Translations under genes and position numbers: made by a program | In this document: piece by piece, positions 51,424-59,292 of the stretch | Layout of the letters: each line of letters opens with the position of its first letter | How positions within the stretch are numbered: the stretch's first letter is position 1 | DNA from: an uncultured Bacteroidales bacterium | GTDB taxonomy: Bacteria > Bacteroidota > Bacteroidia > Bacteroidales > Paludibacteraceae | Assembly (NCBI GenBank): GCA_900316005.1 | Contig: ONBH01000001.1 | Span: 124,001 to 188,000 of the forward strand | Length of the DNA: 64,000 nt | Direction: 5' to 3' | Notes under the pieces: generated by a model | The model's input: the letters and a program-made list of their open reading frames with translations, nothing else | Told to the model about the DNA's origin: nothing | Database searches by the model: none

Positions 51424-52179
51424 ATGAATAGTCCACTAAAACAAGTCATTCATGTTGAGAATGACGAAAAAAGCTTGAACTGGCGTTGGTATCCACAGGT
51501 AAAGCAAGACATGGAGGGAATTACTGTTTGTTCTATGGAGTATGAAGTGCCCCAATTAATTCATGATAAAGTGCTCCCTTCAAATGTTCAAGTCGGAGAG
51601 ATTCTGGTAAAATCCCCTTACGATGAAAAATATATTCGTATTGGAGAATATGAAAAGACAATAATGCAAGATAAAATATATTATGTAGAGGAAGTCGCTC
51701 GATTGTTGGGAGCTTCTAAAGTCGAATCTTCTATTAAAATAACTGATATCAAAAAAAGAAATTGGGATGCCGAAATTGGTGCCATGAAAGTAGATTTGGG
51801 AGAAATTGATGCCAAAATGCGAAAAGAGGACGAGAGTAGATTATCCCAAGAGCTTATAATCACTTCAAATTATTCTAACGCCAAAGTACCCACAATAGAT
51901 GACTATAAAAAAGCAGAAAGTTATGCGCTCGCACACAATTTATTGTATGATTCCGGAGTCAAAAACTTACTCGAAACGCGAAATCCAAGTGAGAACAACC
52001 TTCTTACCGATCGCACCATTCATTTGAATTTGAGCTCAGAGTTAGAAAGTAATTTAGATATCGCTTTTAAGTTAAATGTATTGCAAGGCGTATTTAATCT
52101 TAACACAAGCTTCAACATGAAGGAGCGATACTCAAAAACAGTAGTTCTTGAATTGAAATACGTATTTGCGATGCCATAA
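51424..52179 (+). CDS. Protein of unknown function in the GTPase/UDG-like operon
   Basis: 251 residues without signal peptide or membrane helix. The middle is helical and highly charged (DAEIGAMKVDLGEIDAKMRK), the end is beta-like (TIHLNLSSELESNLDIAFKL, then NLNTSFNMK). I do not recognise a family. Six bases after the tail-anchored protein gene and 22 before the UDG-fold gene. AT-rich like its upstream neighbours. Confidence 0.55.
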   Translation: MNSPLKQVIHVENDEKSLNWRWYPQVKQDMEGITVCSMEYEVPQLIHDKVLPSNVQVGEILVKSPYDEKYIRIGEYEKTIMQDKIYYVEEVARLLGASKVESSIKITDIKKRNWDAEIGAMKVDLGEIDAKMRKEDESRLSQELIITSNYSNAKVPTIDDYKKAESYALAHNLLYDSGVKNLLETRNPSENNLLTDRTIHLNLSSELESNLDIAFKLNVLQGVFNLNTSFNMKERYSKTVVLELKYVFAMP

Positions 52180-52201
52180 AAATTTCAAAAACGTTTTAGA
52201 T

Positions 52202-52822
52202 ATGTTCTTTAAACCACTTATAGGACAAAGCTATAAGGATATCTTAATCCTCGGCGAGAGCCATTATTGTGATAAAGGTTGCTCAGATTGCGGCATTTGT
52301 CAGGCGCATTCGGAATGTGCGGACTTTACCCGACGAGTGATAGCCGATTATCTTGACCCTCGCAATGAGCGGGAAGGTTGGATGAATACCTACCTGAAAT
52401 TCGAACGTTCACTCGTTGGGCATGAGACGACACCCAATGAGAGTGCACAGATATGGGATAGTATCGCATTCTACAACTACCTTCAAGTTGCTATGGGAGG
52501 TCCCCGTCAGGCAGGATCAACAGAGCAATACCGCCAAGCCGGAAATGCACTATTTGAAGTCTTAGAGCAATTACGGCCGAAATTAATGATTGCGTGGGGA
52601 AAGCAGCTTTGGCGAAACTTACCTAATACTTATTGGACGGATAGCGAAGCGCTTGTTGTTCGCACACGCTCCGGGGTTGTAGAGCACGAGGATGTAGGTT
52701 ACTATACATTGCCCAGCGGACATGTAGTGCATGCATTATGTGTTTACCATCCTTCTTCCGGATACGATTGGTCGTATTGGCATGATGTGATTGAAGCAAT
52801 GAAAGAAAAGATAAACATTTGA
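52202..52822 (+). CDS. Uracil-DNA-glycosylase-fold protein with cysteine cluster
   Basis: 206 residues from ATG 52202. The order of segments matches the UDG fold: ILILGESHY (motif A position), WDSIAFYNYLQ, FEVLEQLRPKLMIAWGKQLW (the central helix and strand) and ALCVYHPSSGYDW (HPS motif B position). CDKGCSDCGIC right after motif A gives several cysteines that could hold an Fe-S cluster, as in family 4 enzymes. The usual catalytic residues in motif A are replaced, so glycosylase activity is doubtful. A paralogue lies at 58301-58978; both belong to operons with membrane proteins and a 39-residue peptide. Confidence 0.65.
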   Translation: MFFKPLIGQSYKDILILGESHYCDKGCSDCGICQAHSECADFTRRVIADYLDPRNEREGWMNTYLKFERSLVGHETTPNESAQIWDSIAFYNYLQVAMGGPRQAGSTEQYRQAGNALFEVLEQLRPKLMIAWGKQLWRNLPNTYWTDSEALVVRTRSGVVEHEDVGYYTLPSGHVVHALCVYHPSSGYDWSYWHDVIEAMKEKINI

Positions 52823-52826
52823 GATT

Positions 52827-52946
52827 ATGAGCGTAATTGTATTCGAAGACCCATGTCCGAAACCCGGGCAGAGTATGCAGGAATGCATTGACAGAATGAT
52901 GAAAGAATCCAAACGCCGTAAGTGTGAAAAGGAACGCGAGAAATGA
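52827..52946 (+). CDS. 39-residue peptide of a new family, copy 1
   Basis: Starts MSVIVFEDPCPKPGQS and ends in a Lys/Arg-rich helix, 39 residues. A second gene of exactly the same length at 60318-60437 starts MSVTVFEDPCPQPGRS, with about half of all positions identical. Two such similar short frames in separate operons show that the peptide is really translated. It follows the UDG-fold gene by four bases. Function unknown. Confidence 0.7.
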   Translation: MSVIVFEDPCPKPGQSMQECIDRMMKESKRRKCEKEREK

Positions 52947-52964
52947 TTGCGGCATGCAAAACAA

Positions 52965-52994
52965 AGAGAACCTCCTATTTGCGGGAGGTTCTCT
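52965..52994. terminator. Hairpin ending the first UDG-fold operon
   Basis: AGAGAACCTCC (52965-52975) pairs with GGAGGTTCTCT (52984-52994), eleven pairs, 19 bases after the last stop. The T-rich run is on the minus-strand side; on the plus strand the stem is followed by GTTAAAAG. Confidence 0.6.
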
Positions 52995-53089
52995 GTTAAA
53001 AGCGAGATAAAGAATGTCGCAATGCCGCAGTTTGAATACTACAAAATGAAAAAAAGTGAAAGTAAAAAAGCATTTTTTTGAGGAAAGAC

Positions 53090-53120
53090 TTGCATATATC
53101 AGTACCTTTTTGTAATTTTG
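53090..53120 (+). promoter_or_regulatory. Promoter now driving a broken gene
   Basis: TTGCATATATC at 53090 and TAATTTTG at 53113-53120. It leads into the chimeric fragment starting at 53218. Confidence 0.6.
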
Positions 53121-53217
53121 CACCCCGTAACGGACAGAAATATGCTATTTTGACCTTTACAACGAACAAATATGAGCATAAATTGACTTTTACAACGGAC
53201 ATTAGTGCCAAAACTAC

Positions 53218-53378
53218 ATGAAATCGCAAACTGATCAATATTCTCTTCGCCTCCAGTACACGGCTGAAGCATCGGAGTTTTATTGTCGAAAGATGATGGG
53301 GCTGATTGAGCGTGACAAGCACGAGTTGAGAGGATATATCCCGGATGGAAAAGACGGTATTCGTTCGGAGTTGCCGGC
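53218..53378 (+). pseudogene. 5' fragment of a gene like 57176-58219
   Basis: From ATG 53218 about 53 codons match the start of the 351-residue protein at 57176 closely (YTAEASEFY, KMMGLIERDKHELRGYIPDG, RSELPA), in DNA as well as protein. At TTGCCGGCAA (53372-53381) the sequence switches to the antitoxin/PIN module, which has TTGCCGACAA at the matching place. The rest of the gene is missing. Confidence 0.8.
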
Positions 53379-53610
53379 AAGGCGCAGAAGCAGATTGATG
53401 CGCTATGGGATAGCGAAGCTATCAACGAGCAGACAATTGAGAATTGGGGCAACGAACGAATGAGAACTCCTTATCGTTATGCGGTACATCGTTCTTGATA
53501 CCAATTGCCTATTGCAGGCTTTGCCTTCCTAAAGTCCGTACCACAAGATTTGGACGGAAGTTTTGAAGGGTAAGAATAGTCTGTGCGTCAATACCGATAT
53601 ATTTGAGTAA
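53379..53610 (+). pseudogene. Truncated antitoxin plus broken PIN toxin, second copy
   Basis: 53381-53524 repeats 47111-47253 with only a few changes: the last two thirds of the antitoxin and the first 15 codons of the PIN gene (ATG 53479). The PIN frame then has a TAA at 53530, but continues in the same frame with SPYHKIWTEVLKGKN and VNTDIFE, genuine PIN sequence absent from copy 1. It ends at 53608 where the promoter block (ATATTTGAG...) begins. Both genes are dead. Confidence 0.75.
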
Positions 53611-53667
53611 AAAAAGCGATTTTTTTTTGCGTATATGAAAAAAAAGTCGTATCTTTGCAGCGCAAAA
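53599..53667 (+). promoter_or_regulatory. Promoter block, second copy of 46914-46983
   Basis: TTTG at 53626-53629 and TATCTTTG at 53650-53657. Nearly identical over 69 bases to 46914-46983. It now drives the kinase-fold gene. Confidence 0.8.
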
Positions 53668-53678
53668 GTTGCAAAGAC

Positions 53679-54467
53679 ATGAACGAACCACAACTCATAG
53701 CGATATTCGATAGTATCCGTAGTAACGGTTTTTCTTCGCATACACTTGAACTTATTGATAACTATGTAAACGATATACTTTATGGACGAGCAAACATTCA
53801 TCGATTTGATTTGCAAGAGCATGCAGGACTCTGCACAGGAGGTGCGCCGCTCATTGGGGCGTATGCCGTCTGCTGTTACGCGGGAGCAAGCTTTGAACCA
53901 GGTCGCTTTTCTCTTAAATGCCAAACAGGCAGCCCGACAAACTGGGAAATAGACGCCAAGCAAGAAGACGTTTTGCAACAATGGGCAGAAGCCAAGAAGT
54001 TATGGATTCCGGATTCTGAAAAATGGATAACTTCTACTTTTGGTCCTAAGATTGCGCAACAAGCCGAAGCGAAAGTGTATTATCGAACCGGAGACTTATC
54101 CGTCATCAAGGAACGCACATCTATCTATGCGACATTGGGCAAGGCGCTTGAAGCTATCGTGCTGCATAACACGCTGTTCCCGGAAACGCAGATGAAAGTG
54201 ATTGGTTTCACGCGCGATTCGGATGGTTTGTTTAGAGTAGTTCTTACGCAACCTTATGTACCGTGCGAACGTCTTGCGACAAAAGAAGAGATAGATGAGT
54301 TAGCCGCGTCAAAAGGTTTCCATGACAATGGTGACGGTAATGGAGTGAACTATATTAGTGACAGATTACTCCTCGAAGATATGCATCCTGCTAACGTCTT
54401 TATCGACCCACAATCCGGCAAACCGATTTGTATTGATTGTATCGTTAAGTTCATAAAAAAAGAGTAA
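53679..54467 (+). CDS. Putative polyvalent-type protein kinase-fold protein
   Basis: 262 residues. The C-terminal part has LLLEDMHPANVFID and then KPICIDCIVKF, which fits the catalytic D-x-H-x-x-N loop and the following metal Asp of the compact kinase-like domain seen in phage and mobile-element polyvalent proteins. The N-terminal half is helical and unassigned. ATG 53679 was chosen because it follows the promoter block; the frame opens at 53655 inside it. Single-gene unit; its stop lies at copy 3 of the ACCGTCCC motif. Family call is tentative. Confidence 0.5.
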   Translation: MNEPQLIAIFDSIRSNGFSSHTLELIDNYVNDILYGRANIHRFDLQEHAGLCTGGAPLIGAYAVCCYAGASFEPGRFSLKCQTGSPTNWEIDAKQEDVLQQWAEAKKLWIPDSEKWITSTFGPKIAQQAEAKVYYRTGDLSVIKERTSIYATLGKALEAIVLHNTLFPETQMKVIGFTRDSDGLFRVVLTQPYVPCERLATKEEIDELAASKGFHDNGDGNGVNYISDRLLLEDMHPANVFIDPQSGKPICIDCIVKFIKKE

Positions 54468-54669
54468 TACCGTCCCATCTATGTAAATAGGACAAGTATC
54501 ACAAGGTGATCCTTAGCAAGTCAAAAAGCGATTTTTCCTATATGGAATAACTGAGAAGAAAACGAGGGGAATAAATATTTAAGGGAGCAATATCTTACCA
54601 CTCCATAGATAGAAATAACTGGGAGGCCAAAATGTACTAATTTCAAGAAATAATAATAAACTATATACA

Positions 54670-56229
54670 ATGAAAAAATTCTTCTATTTATGCATTGCCA
54701 TGCTTGTTTTTACTTGTTGCAACCGTCCCACATGGCACAAGACAGCGGACGGTATATATATCTACTGTATTTCTAATGATAAATACCCATCAAAATGGAC
54801 GGGAAATGTTGTAGGGTGTTTCGCCGATGGTAATGGTGAATTAATTACCTATAACAATAACGGAGATGTTAAATCAAGACAATCCATGTCTACAATATTA
54901 GGAGTGTCGAAGGAATGGAATTATTTGCCTTACAATAATTATAAATATCTCGGTGAATTAGATGACAATTTGCCTAATGGATTTGGCGTTAAACTCCATG
55001 ATGACACAATAAGTGTAGGCGAATTCAAAGGCTCTCATTTGTATAATGGTTATTGTGAAAAATATATATGTATAGAAGGTGAAGTACTACCTGTTTTTAA
55101 AGGCTCATACAAAAAGGGTAAGTATGAAGGCTTAGCAAAGTTTTATGAAAACGGGAAACTCGCTTTTGAAGGAAATATGCATAAGGGGGTGCGCAAAGGT
55201 ATGGGAAAAGAATATCGATATGGAGTATTGATTTACGAAGGGAATTATGAGAAAGATTTGAAGCATGGTTATGGAAAAGCCTTTAAAGATGGTTTAATAT
55301 GGTATGATGGCACCTGGAAAAAAGGAAAACGAAGTGGTCAGGGGAAACTATACAATGAAAATGGAATTATAGTTTATGATGGGAAGTGGGATGATGATTT
55401 ATATGATGGGAAAGGTAAACTTTATGAGAATGGAATGTGCATTGAAGGAAAGTGGGATGAAGGAATACTTGTTAAAAGTATTTCAACCTCTCCGTTTGAT
55501 GAAGTTGTACATGCAACAAAAATATGGTTAAATATTGATTCTACAAATGTTGATGCCATTAAAGAGGAAAATATTTCACATTTGCCGGAATCTCAAATGG
55601 AATTTGTCACGCAATTGCAGAATGATTTAGATGCCAAGTTAAGAGAAGAACTATCTAAACGAATAGAAAAACGATTTGGCTTTTGGCATTTAATAAGAAT
55701 GTGGATTCAACCATGGGCAACTTCTGATGTTAAAAGAGCCCGAAATGCACAAGACTATTTTTGTGAAAAGTTGGATGCTAAAGAACTTCAACAACTAATT
55801 AATGCTAAAATTGACTACTTTAATTGCAATACTATAGCCGATGAAAAATTAAATTATGTTAAATTACAACTAATCCCTGATGGAGTTATAGTTGATACTG
55901 ATGTTGCATTAAAAATTTTTGATCGCGAAGCAATGGAAACGACAGATACTCTATTTGGTCTTTTCATTGATATAGTACTTTGTGTTGTTATTGCATTTAT
56001 TCTAGGGTTTATAATAGGGTTCTTTTTTCCTCCGCTTATACCATATGCAGGAATAATTGATATAATTATGACGATATTGGCAGTGCTTATAGGTATTTAC
56101 GTTAGCGTTGTTAAGACCTCAGTTGTCTGCATAGATTTAGAAAATCAAATCTTGGATATGCTCGTAAATAATTATATACAATATATAGATTCGCAAAATA
56201 TAGTTGCTCAAATGTTAGGTTTATTATGA
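54670..56229 (+). CDS. MORN-repeat lipoprotein with C-terminal membrane helices
   Basis: 519 residues: a lipoprotein-type signal (FYLCIAMLVFTCCN), MORN-like repeats over about 95-265 (units such as YEGLAKFYENGKLAFEG and HGYGKAFKDGLIWYDG), a helical region with RMWIQPWATSD, and two hydrophobic segments at about 435-490 (LCVVIAFILGFIIGFFFPP and a second). MORN repeats often bind membranes or other proteins. It overlaps the next gene by four bases, and both are AT-rich and unlike their neighbours. Together they may be an effector-and-partner pair. Before it, 54468-54669 holds only A/T-rich leader and a partial ACCGTCCC motif. Confidence 0.7.
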   Translation: MKKFFYLCIAMLVFTCCNRPTWHKTADGIYIYCISNDKYPSKWTGNVVGCFADGNGELITYNNNGDVKSRQSMSTILGVSKEWNYLPYNNYKYLGELDDNLPNGFGVKLHDDTISVGEFKGSHLYNGYCEKYICIEGEVLPVFKGSYKKGKYEGLAKFYENGKLAFEGNMHKGVRKGMGKEYRYGVLIYEGNYEKDLKHGYGKAFKDGLIWYDGTWKKGKRSGQGKLYNENGIIVYDGKWDDDLYDGKGKLYENGMCIEGKWDEGILVKSISTSPFDEVVHATKIWLNIDSTNVDAIKEENISHLPESQMEFVTQLQNDLDAKLREELSKRIEKRFGFWHLIRMWIQPWATSDVKRARNAQDYFCEKLDAKELQQLINAKIDYFNCNTIADEKLNYVKLQLIPDGVIVDTDVALKIFDREAMETTDTLFGLFIDIVLCVVIAFILGFIIGFFFPPLIPYAGIIDIIMTILAVLIGIYVSVVKTSVVCIDLENQILDMLVNNYIQYIDSQNIVAQMLGLL

Positions 56230-57161
56230 AACGAATGATTTATTTAGCCACATTGTTATGTGCAATCAGCCTTGTTTCTTGCAAAGAGGCTGCTCAAAAA
56301 ATTGTAGGCAAAGGAGCAAAAGAAGTTTCTGAAGCCGTTATTAAAAAGGGGGTGAAAGAAAGCACTTCTCAGGCTATTCAAGAAGGAGGAGAAAAGGCTG
56401 CTCGTGAGTTGGCTCAAGAAGGAGTAGAACGTGGGGTACGAGAACTCGCTAAAGAAGGTGCAGAAAAACTGGCAGGGAAAACTCTAAAAGAGCTTGCGGC
56501 GTCAAACAAGCTCTACAAAAATCTTTATGACGATTTTGCGACTAAAATTAGCAAGGAGTTCGCTGATGGAATAACAACTATATCTACAAAAGATGGAATA
56601 GAACTGGTGTCAAAAGATTTTCCCGTATCAAAAATTAGTATCAATAAAAATCTGGTTGTTGGTAATGCTGGAAGTTTGAAAAATGCAGGTCCTGTAAATG
56701 AGTTCTTAAACCACTTAATGCCTAGCAAGACCTACATGATTGATAATGGCTTATTTGTCTATAAAACTGATGATCTCGGAAGGGTCGTCGAATGTCATGC
56801 TAAAAGAAATAAAGCTTATAAAACACTTGAAAGGAATACACAAAGAAATTCTGATGTTCAACGCCATGTAGTAGAGTATCTGGATGGTCGCAAAGGTTTA
56901 GATGATGCAGGGCATTTATTTGCAAACACGACAGGAGGACCGAATGAACTGATCAATCAAGTTCCCATGGCGTCAGAACTTAATAGAACAGGGTTGTGGA
57001 GAGAACTTGAACGTGTAGAGGAAGAAGCGTTAAAAGCAGGCAAGGAAGTCGTTTCAAGCAGGAAACTCATATATAAAGGTAATTCTAAACGCCCATCAGC
57101 GATAGAATTCATAACTAAGATAGATGGTGTAGAAACCAAAACATTAGTCGAAAATATTTAG
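56226..57161 (+). CDS. Lipoprotein with C-terminal DNA/RNA non-specific endonuclease domain
   Basis: 311 residues: lipobox LVSC at about 16-19, a Lys/Glu/Gly-rich helical region with repeated 'EGxExxxRELA' text (20-95), a middle part, and a nuclease end with DDAGHLFANTTGGPNELINQ and VPMASELNRTGLWRELE. That end matches the Endonuclea_NS_2 type: His after the acidic pair, GGP, N-QVPM, N-R and the W-x-x-LE helix. Such domains are common toxin tips of polymorphic toxins. Here the nuclease carries its own lipid anchor, so it may sit in the envelope and act on incoming DNA or on neighbours. Translationally coupled to the MORN lipoprotein. Confidence 0.7.
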   Translation: MKRMIYLATLLCAISLVSCKEAAQKIVGKGAKEVSEAVIKKGVKESTSQAIQEGGEKAARELAQEGVERGVRELAKEGAEKLAGKTLKELAASNKLYKNLYDDFATKISKEFADGITTISTKDGIELVSKDFPVSKISINKNLVVGNAGSLKNAGPVNEFLNHLMPSKTYMIDNGLFVYKTDDLGRVVECHAKRNKAYKTLERNTQRNSDVQRHVVEYLDGRKGLDDAGHLFANTTGGPNELINQVPMASELNRTGLWRELERVEEEALKAGKEVVSSRKLIYKGNSKRPSAIEFITKIDGVETKTLVENI

Positions 57162-57175
57162 GATTGGGGACTTCC

Positions 57176-58219
57176 ATGCGCGACACATATTCTCTTCGTC
57201 TCAAATATACAGCAGAAGCATCGGAGTTCTATCGTCGGAAGATGATGGGGCTGATTGAGCGTGACAAACATGAGTTGAGAGGATATATCCCGGACGGCAA
57301 AGGCGGTATCCGTTCGGAGTTGCCGGCAACGCTCATGTACCGTATTGATACTCTGAAAAGTGCAGACGGGCACCGGCTCTATGAGTTCCTGATCGAATAT
57401 GATACCGATACTCCAGCTGAAGGCATCTACTACGGTTGCCGAGGTATTACCGTGGAGGGCTATGATCATGTTCAAGAAATCGAACAATTCCGTCAAGAGC
57501 GCGAGATTGTTCTACCGGAGATGTGCAGAATACTCAATAACACCTTCCCACTCAAGGATTTCTCCCATCGGTTCAAGTTGCCGGACAATGCCGACGACGA
57601 TACCTATTGGCTATTCTGGATTACGCTGAACGAGGAAGAGGATATCAAGAAGGTCGGCGTGACAGCTACCACAATCATCCGCAACGTGTTCCGCCGATAC
57701 CTCAATGGTGAAACATTGCCAGGCGGGAAATTGCCCGAAAAGAGTTTTGAGAAATCGCCTATATACTTTACGAACGAAACCTATCGGGCTCTCATTGATC
57801 GCATCCAATATGAAAGAGGAAAGAAGATAATTGACTATCAAAAAACGGCTAAAGCCCGTGAACTCTTTGAGCGTTTTATTGTCGGAGCTGAGCATATGCG
57901 GTTGATAGCCAGAGACCCGAATTATGAATGTGCATGGCGGATGCAGCGGGAGGATCGTGTTGATTTCGGACGAATGATGTATGCTTTCTTCGAGTATTTG
58001 TATAATAATGATTTAATATATAAGGCATATAAGGAGAACGATTACCACGAAACCTTTCAAGTTCCTTGGACCGCTCTTATCAAAGTATTCTTGGATATAG
58101 ACGGTAATGTTTATACCCAGGCGATAAAAGGACAAACAGCAAGGGACACAACGTCAAAAAGATTGGAAAAAGAGAAGGCTGAATGGAGAAAAATCATCGA
58201 AGAATGCCTAAAAAATTAA
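57176..58219 (+). CDS. Conserved hypothetical protein, 347 residues
   Basis: From ATG 57176 (TTG 57164 would add four residues). Charged, mixed alpha/beta, no signal or membrane helix; segments YTAEASEFYRRKMMGLIERD, EIEQFRQEREIVLPEM and YFTNETYRALIDRIQYERG. I do not recognise a domain. The first 53 codons are duplicated as a fragment at 53218. GC content is like the core genes and higher than in the two lipoprotein genes just upstream, from which it is 14 bases away. Confidence 0.6.
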   Translation: MRDTYSLRLKYTAEASEFYRRKMMGLIERDKHELRGYIPDGKGGIRSELPATLMYRIDTLKSADGHRLYEFLIEYDTDTPAEGIYYGCRGITVEGYDHVQEIEQFRQEREIVLPEMCRILNNTFPLKDFSHRFKLPDNADDDTYWLFWITLNEEEDIKKVGVTATTIIRNVFRRYLNGETLPGGKLPEKSFEKSPIYFTNETYRALIDRIQYERGKKIIDYQKTAKARELFERFIVGAEHMRLIARDPNYECAWRMQREDRVDFGRMMYAFFEYLYNNDLIYKAYKENDYHETFQVPWTALIKVFLDIDGNVYTQAIKGQTARDTTSKRLEKEKAEWRKIIEECLKN

Positions 58220-58240
58220 AATAAATTATATACGTATACA

Positions 58241-58268
58241 TTTGTTTATTTAAAAAGCAGTACTTTTG
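58241..58268 (+). promoter_or_regulatory. Promoter of the second UDG-fold operon
   Basis: TTTG at 58241-58244 and TACTTTTG at 58261-58268, spaced slightly tighter than usual. ATATACGTATAC precedes it, as in the promoter blocks at 47657 and 49257. Start expected near 58275. Confidence 0.65.
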
Positions 58269-58300
58269 CACCCGGAATCGCAAAAGTATTGTTTTTTATT

Positions 58301-58978
58301 ATGAGTAAACAACTATTTTTTGAACCCTACGAGGGAGATCATTACAAGGAAGGAATTCGCGGCAAGAAGATCTTAGTGCTCGGTGCCAGTTTCTATTGCA
58401 ACCGCGTGGAATGTCCGTTCTTTGCCTCATGTACCAGCGTTATCTTGAAGGACTCGTCTGAGTTCGACCATAAATGCCCGGAGTACAAGCAGGCAGGTAA
58501 GCAGCTCCATTTGGAACCGAGTTATTGCGTGGAGGATGCACCCACAACGTACCAACGCTTTGCTACATATATGGGCAAGTATCTTGGTACAGATGATTAT
58601 GATACAATCTGGGAACACATGGCTTTCACCAATTACGTCCAGTTCTTCTTGCCCGCCACGAATGGTTCGTTCCGCGAGACATCGTGGTCAGACTTGTCGG
58701 AACGTGATTTTGCGGCATTTACTGAGGTAGTACAGCAACTGCGGCCAGACATCATTATCGTTTGGGGCAGCGTGATCAACTCGGCACTCAAAGAGCGCAA
58801 TCCGTATCTCGTGAGCCTGAAAGAACTACAAGAAACAGAGTACTATGTGTGCCATCTGAATGTTCCCGGTGTAAATCATCCTGTTGCGGTCATCAACCCA
58901 TACCATCCGTCTTCCAGCGCATGGTATAGTGACATGGAAAAATTTGATCATTATTTTATTAACCTCTTAAAACATTAA
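58301..58978 (+). CDS. Uracil-DNA-glycosylase-fold protein, paralogue of 52202
   Basis: 225 residues from ATG 58301. The same plan as the protein at 52202: ILVLGASFYCN, WEHMAFTNYVQFF, FTEVVQQLRPDIIIVWGSVI and INPYHPSSSAW. Cysteines follow motif A (YCNRVECPFFASC) with another in HKCPEY, again suggesting a metal or Fe-S site. The sequence between motifs is very different from the first copy. First gene of a seven-gene unit ending at 61077 with gaps of 4, 5, 14, overlap, 21 and overlap. Confidence 0.65.
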   Translation: MSKQLFFEPYEGDHYKEGIRGKKILVLGASFYCNRVECPFFASCTSVILKDSSEFDHKCPEYKQAGKQLHLEPSYCVEDAPTTYQRFATYMGKYLGTDDYDTIWEHMAFTNYVQFFLPATNGSFRETSWSDLSERDFAAFTEVVQQLRPDIIIVWGSVINSALKERNPYLVSLKELQETEYYVCHLNVPGVNHPVAVINPYHPSSSAWYSDMEKFDHYFINLLKH

Positions 58979-58982
58979 CGTT

Positions 58983-59150
58983 ATGACAGGAGAAGAATTA
59001 TCAACGATTGCCAACGGATTAGACAAGAGAGAGCTAATCGAAATGGTACAGAAAGTATCCAAAGAAAGTTTGGATGCAGGTCGTAAATTAGGAGGCGCTA
59101 TCTCCGATTGGATCGACGATTTATTTGATTGTATTAACACTAAAAACTAA
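58983..59150 (+). CDS. Small helical protein, 55 residues
   Basis: Starts MTGEELSTIANGLDKRELIEM and contains a second helix ending ISDWIDDLFDC. No signal or membrane helix. Its position, four bases after the UDG-fold gene and five before the next small gene, supports translation. Family not recognised. Confidence 0.6.
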   Translation: MTGEELSTIANGLDKRELIEMVQKVSKESLDAGRKLGGAISDWIDDLFDCINTKN

Positions 59151-59155
59151 AAATT

Positions 59156-59278
59156 ATGGATGTACTGAAAGGAGTCGTTAAGGTAGTATTGGCACTTATT
59201 GCGTTAGGTGCAGGTAGTGAACTGGGAAAAAGAGGTGTAAAAGACCTCAGAGAAAGCCTTCCTAAAAAGTCAAACTAA
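59156..59278 (+). CDS. Small membrane protein, 40 residues
   Basis: One hydrophobic helix near the N-terminus (KGVVKVVLALIALGAGSEL), then a basic tail (KRGVKDLRESLPKKSN). It looks like a single-span membrane peptide, of the size of many toxin or holin-like effectors. Family not recognised. Confidence 0.6.
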   Translation: MDVLKGVVKVVLALIALGAGSELGKRGVKDLRESLPKKSN

Positions 59279-59292
59279 AATCAGTAACGTGT

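Noticed and set aside
52202..52822. Active family 4 uracil-DNA glycosylase
   Set aside because: The fold order fits, but the GEGPG-type motif A is GESHY and the cysteines are not in the family 4 spacing, so only the fold is claimed.
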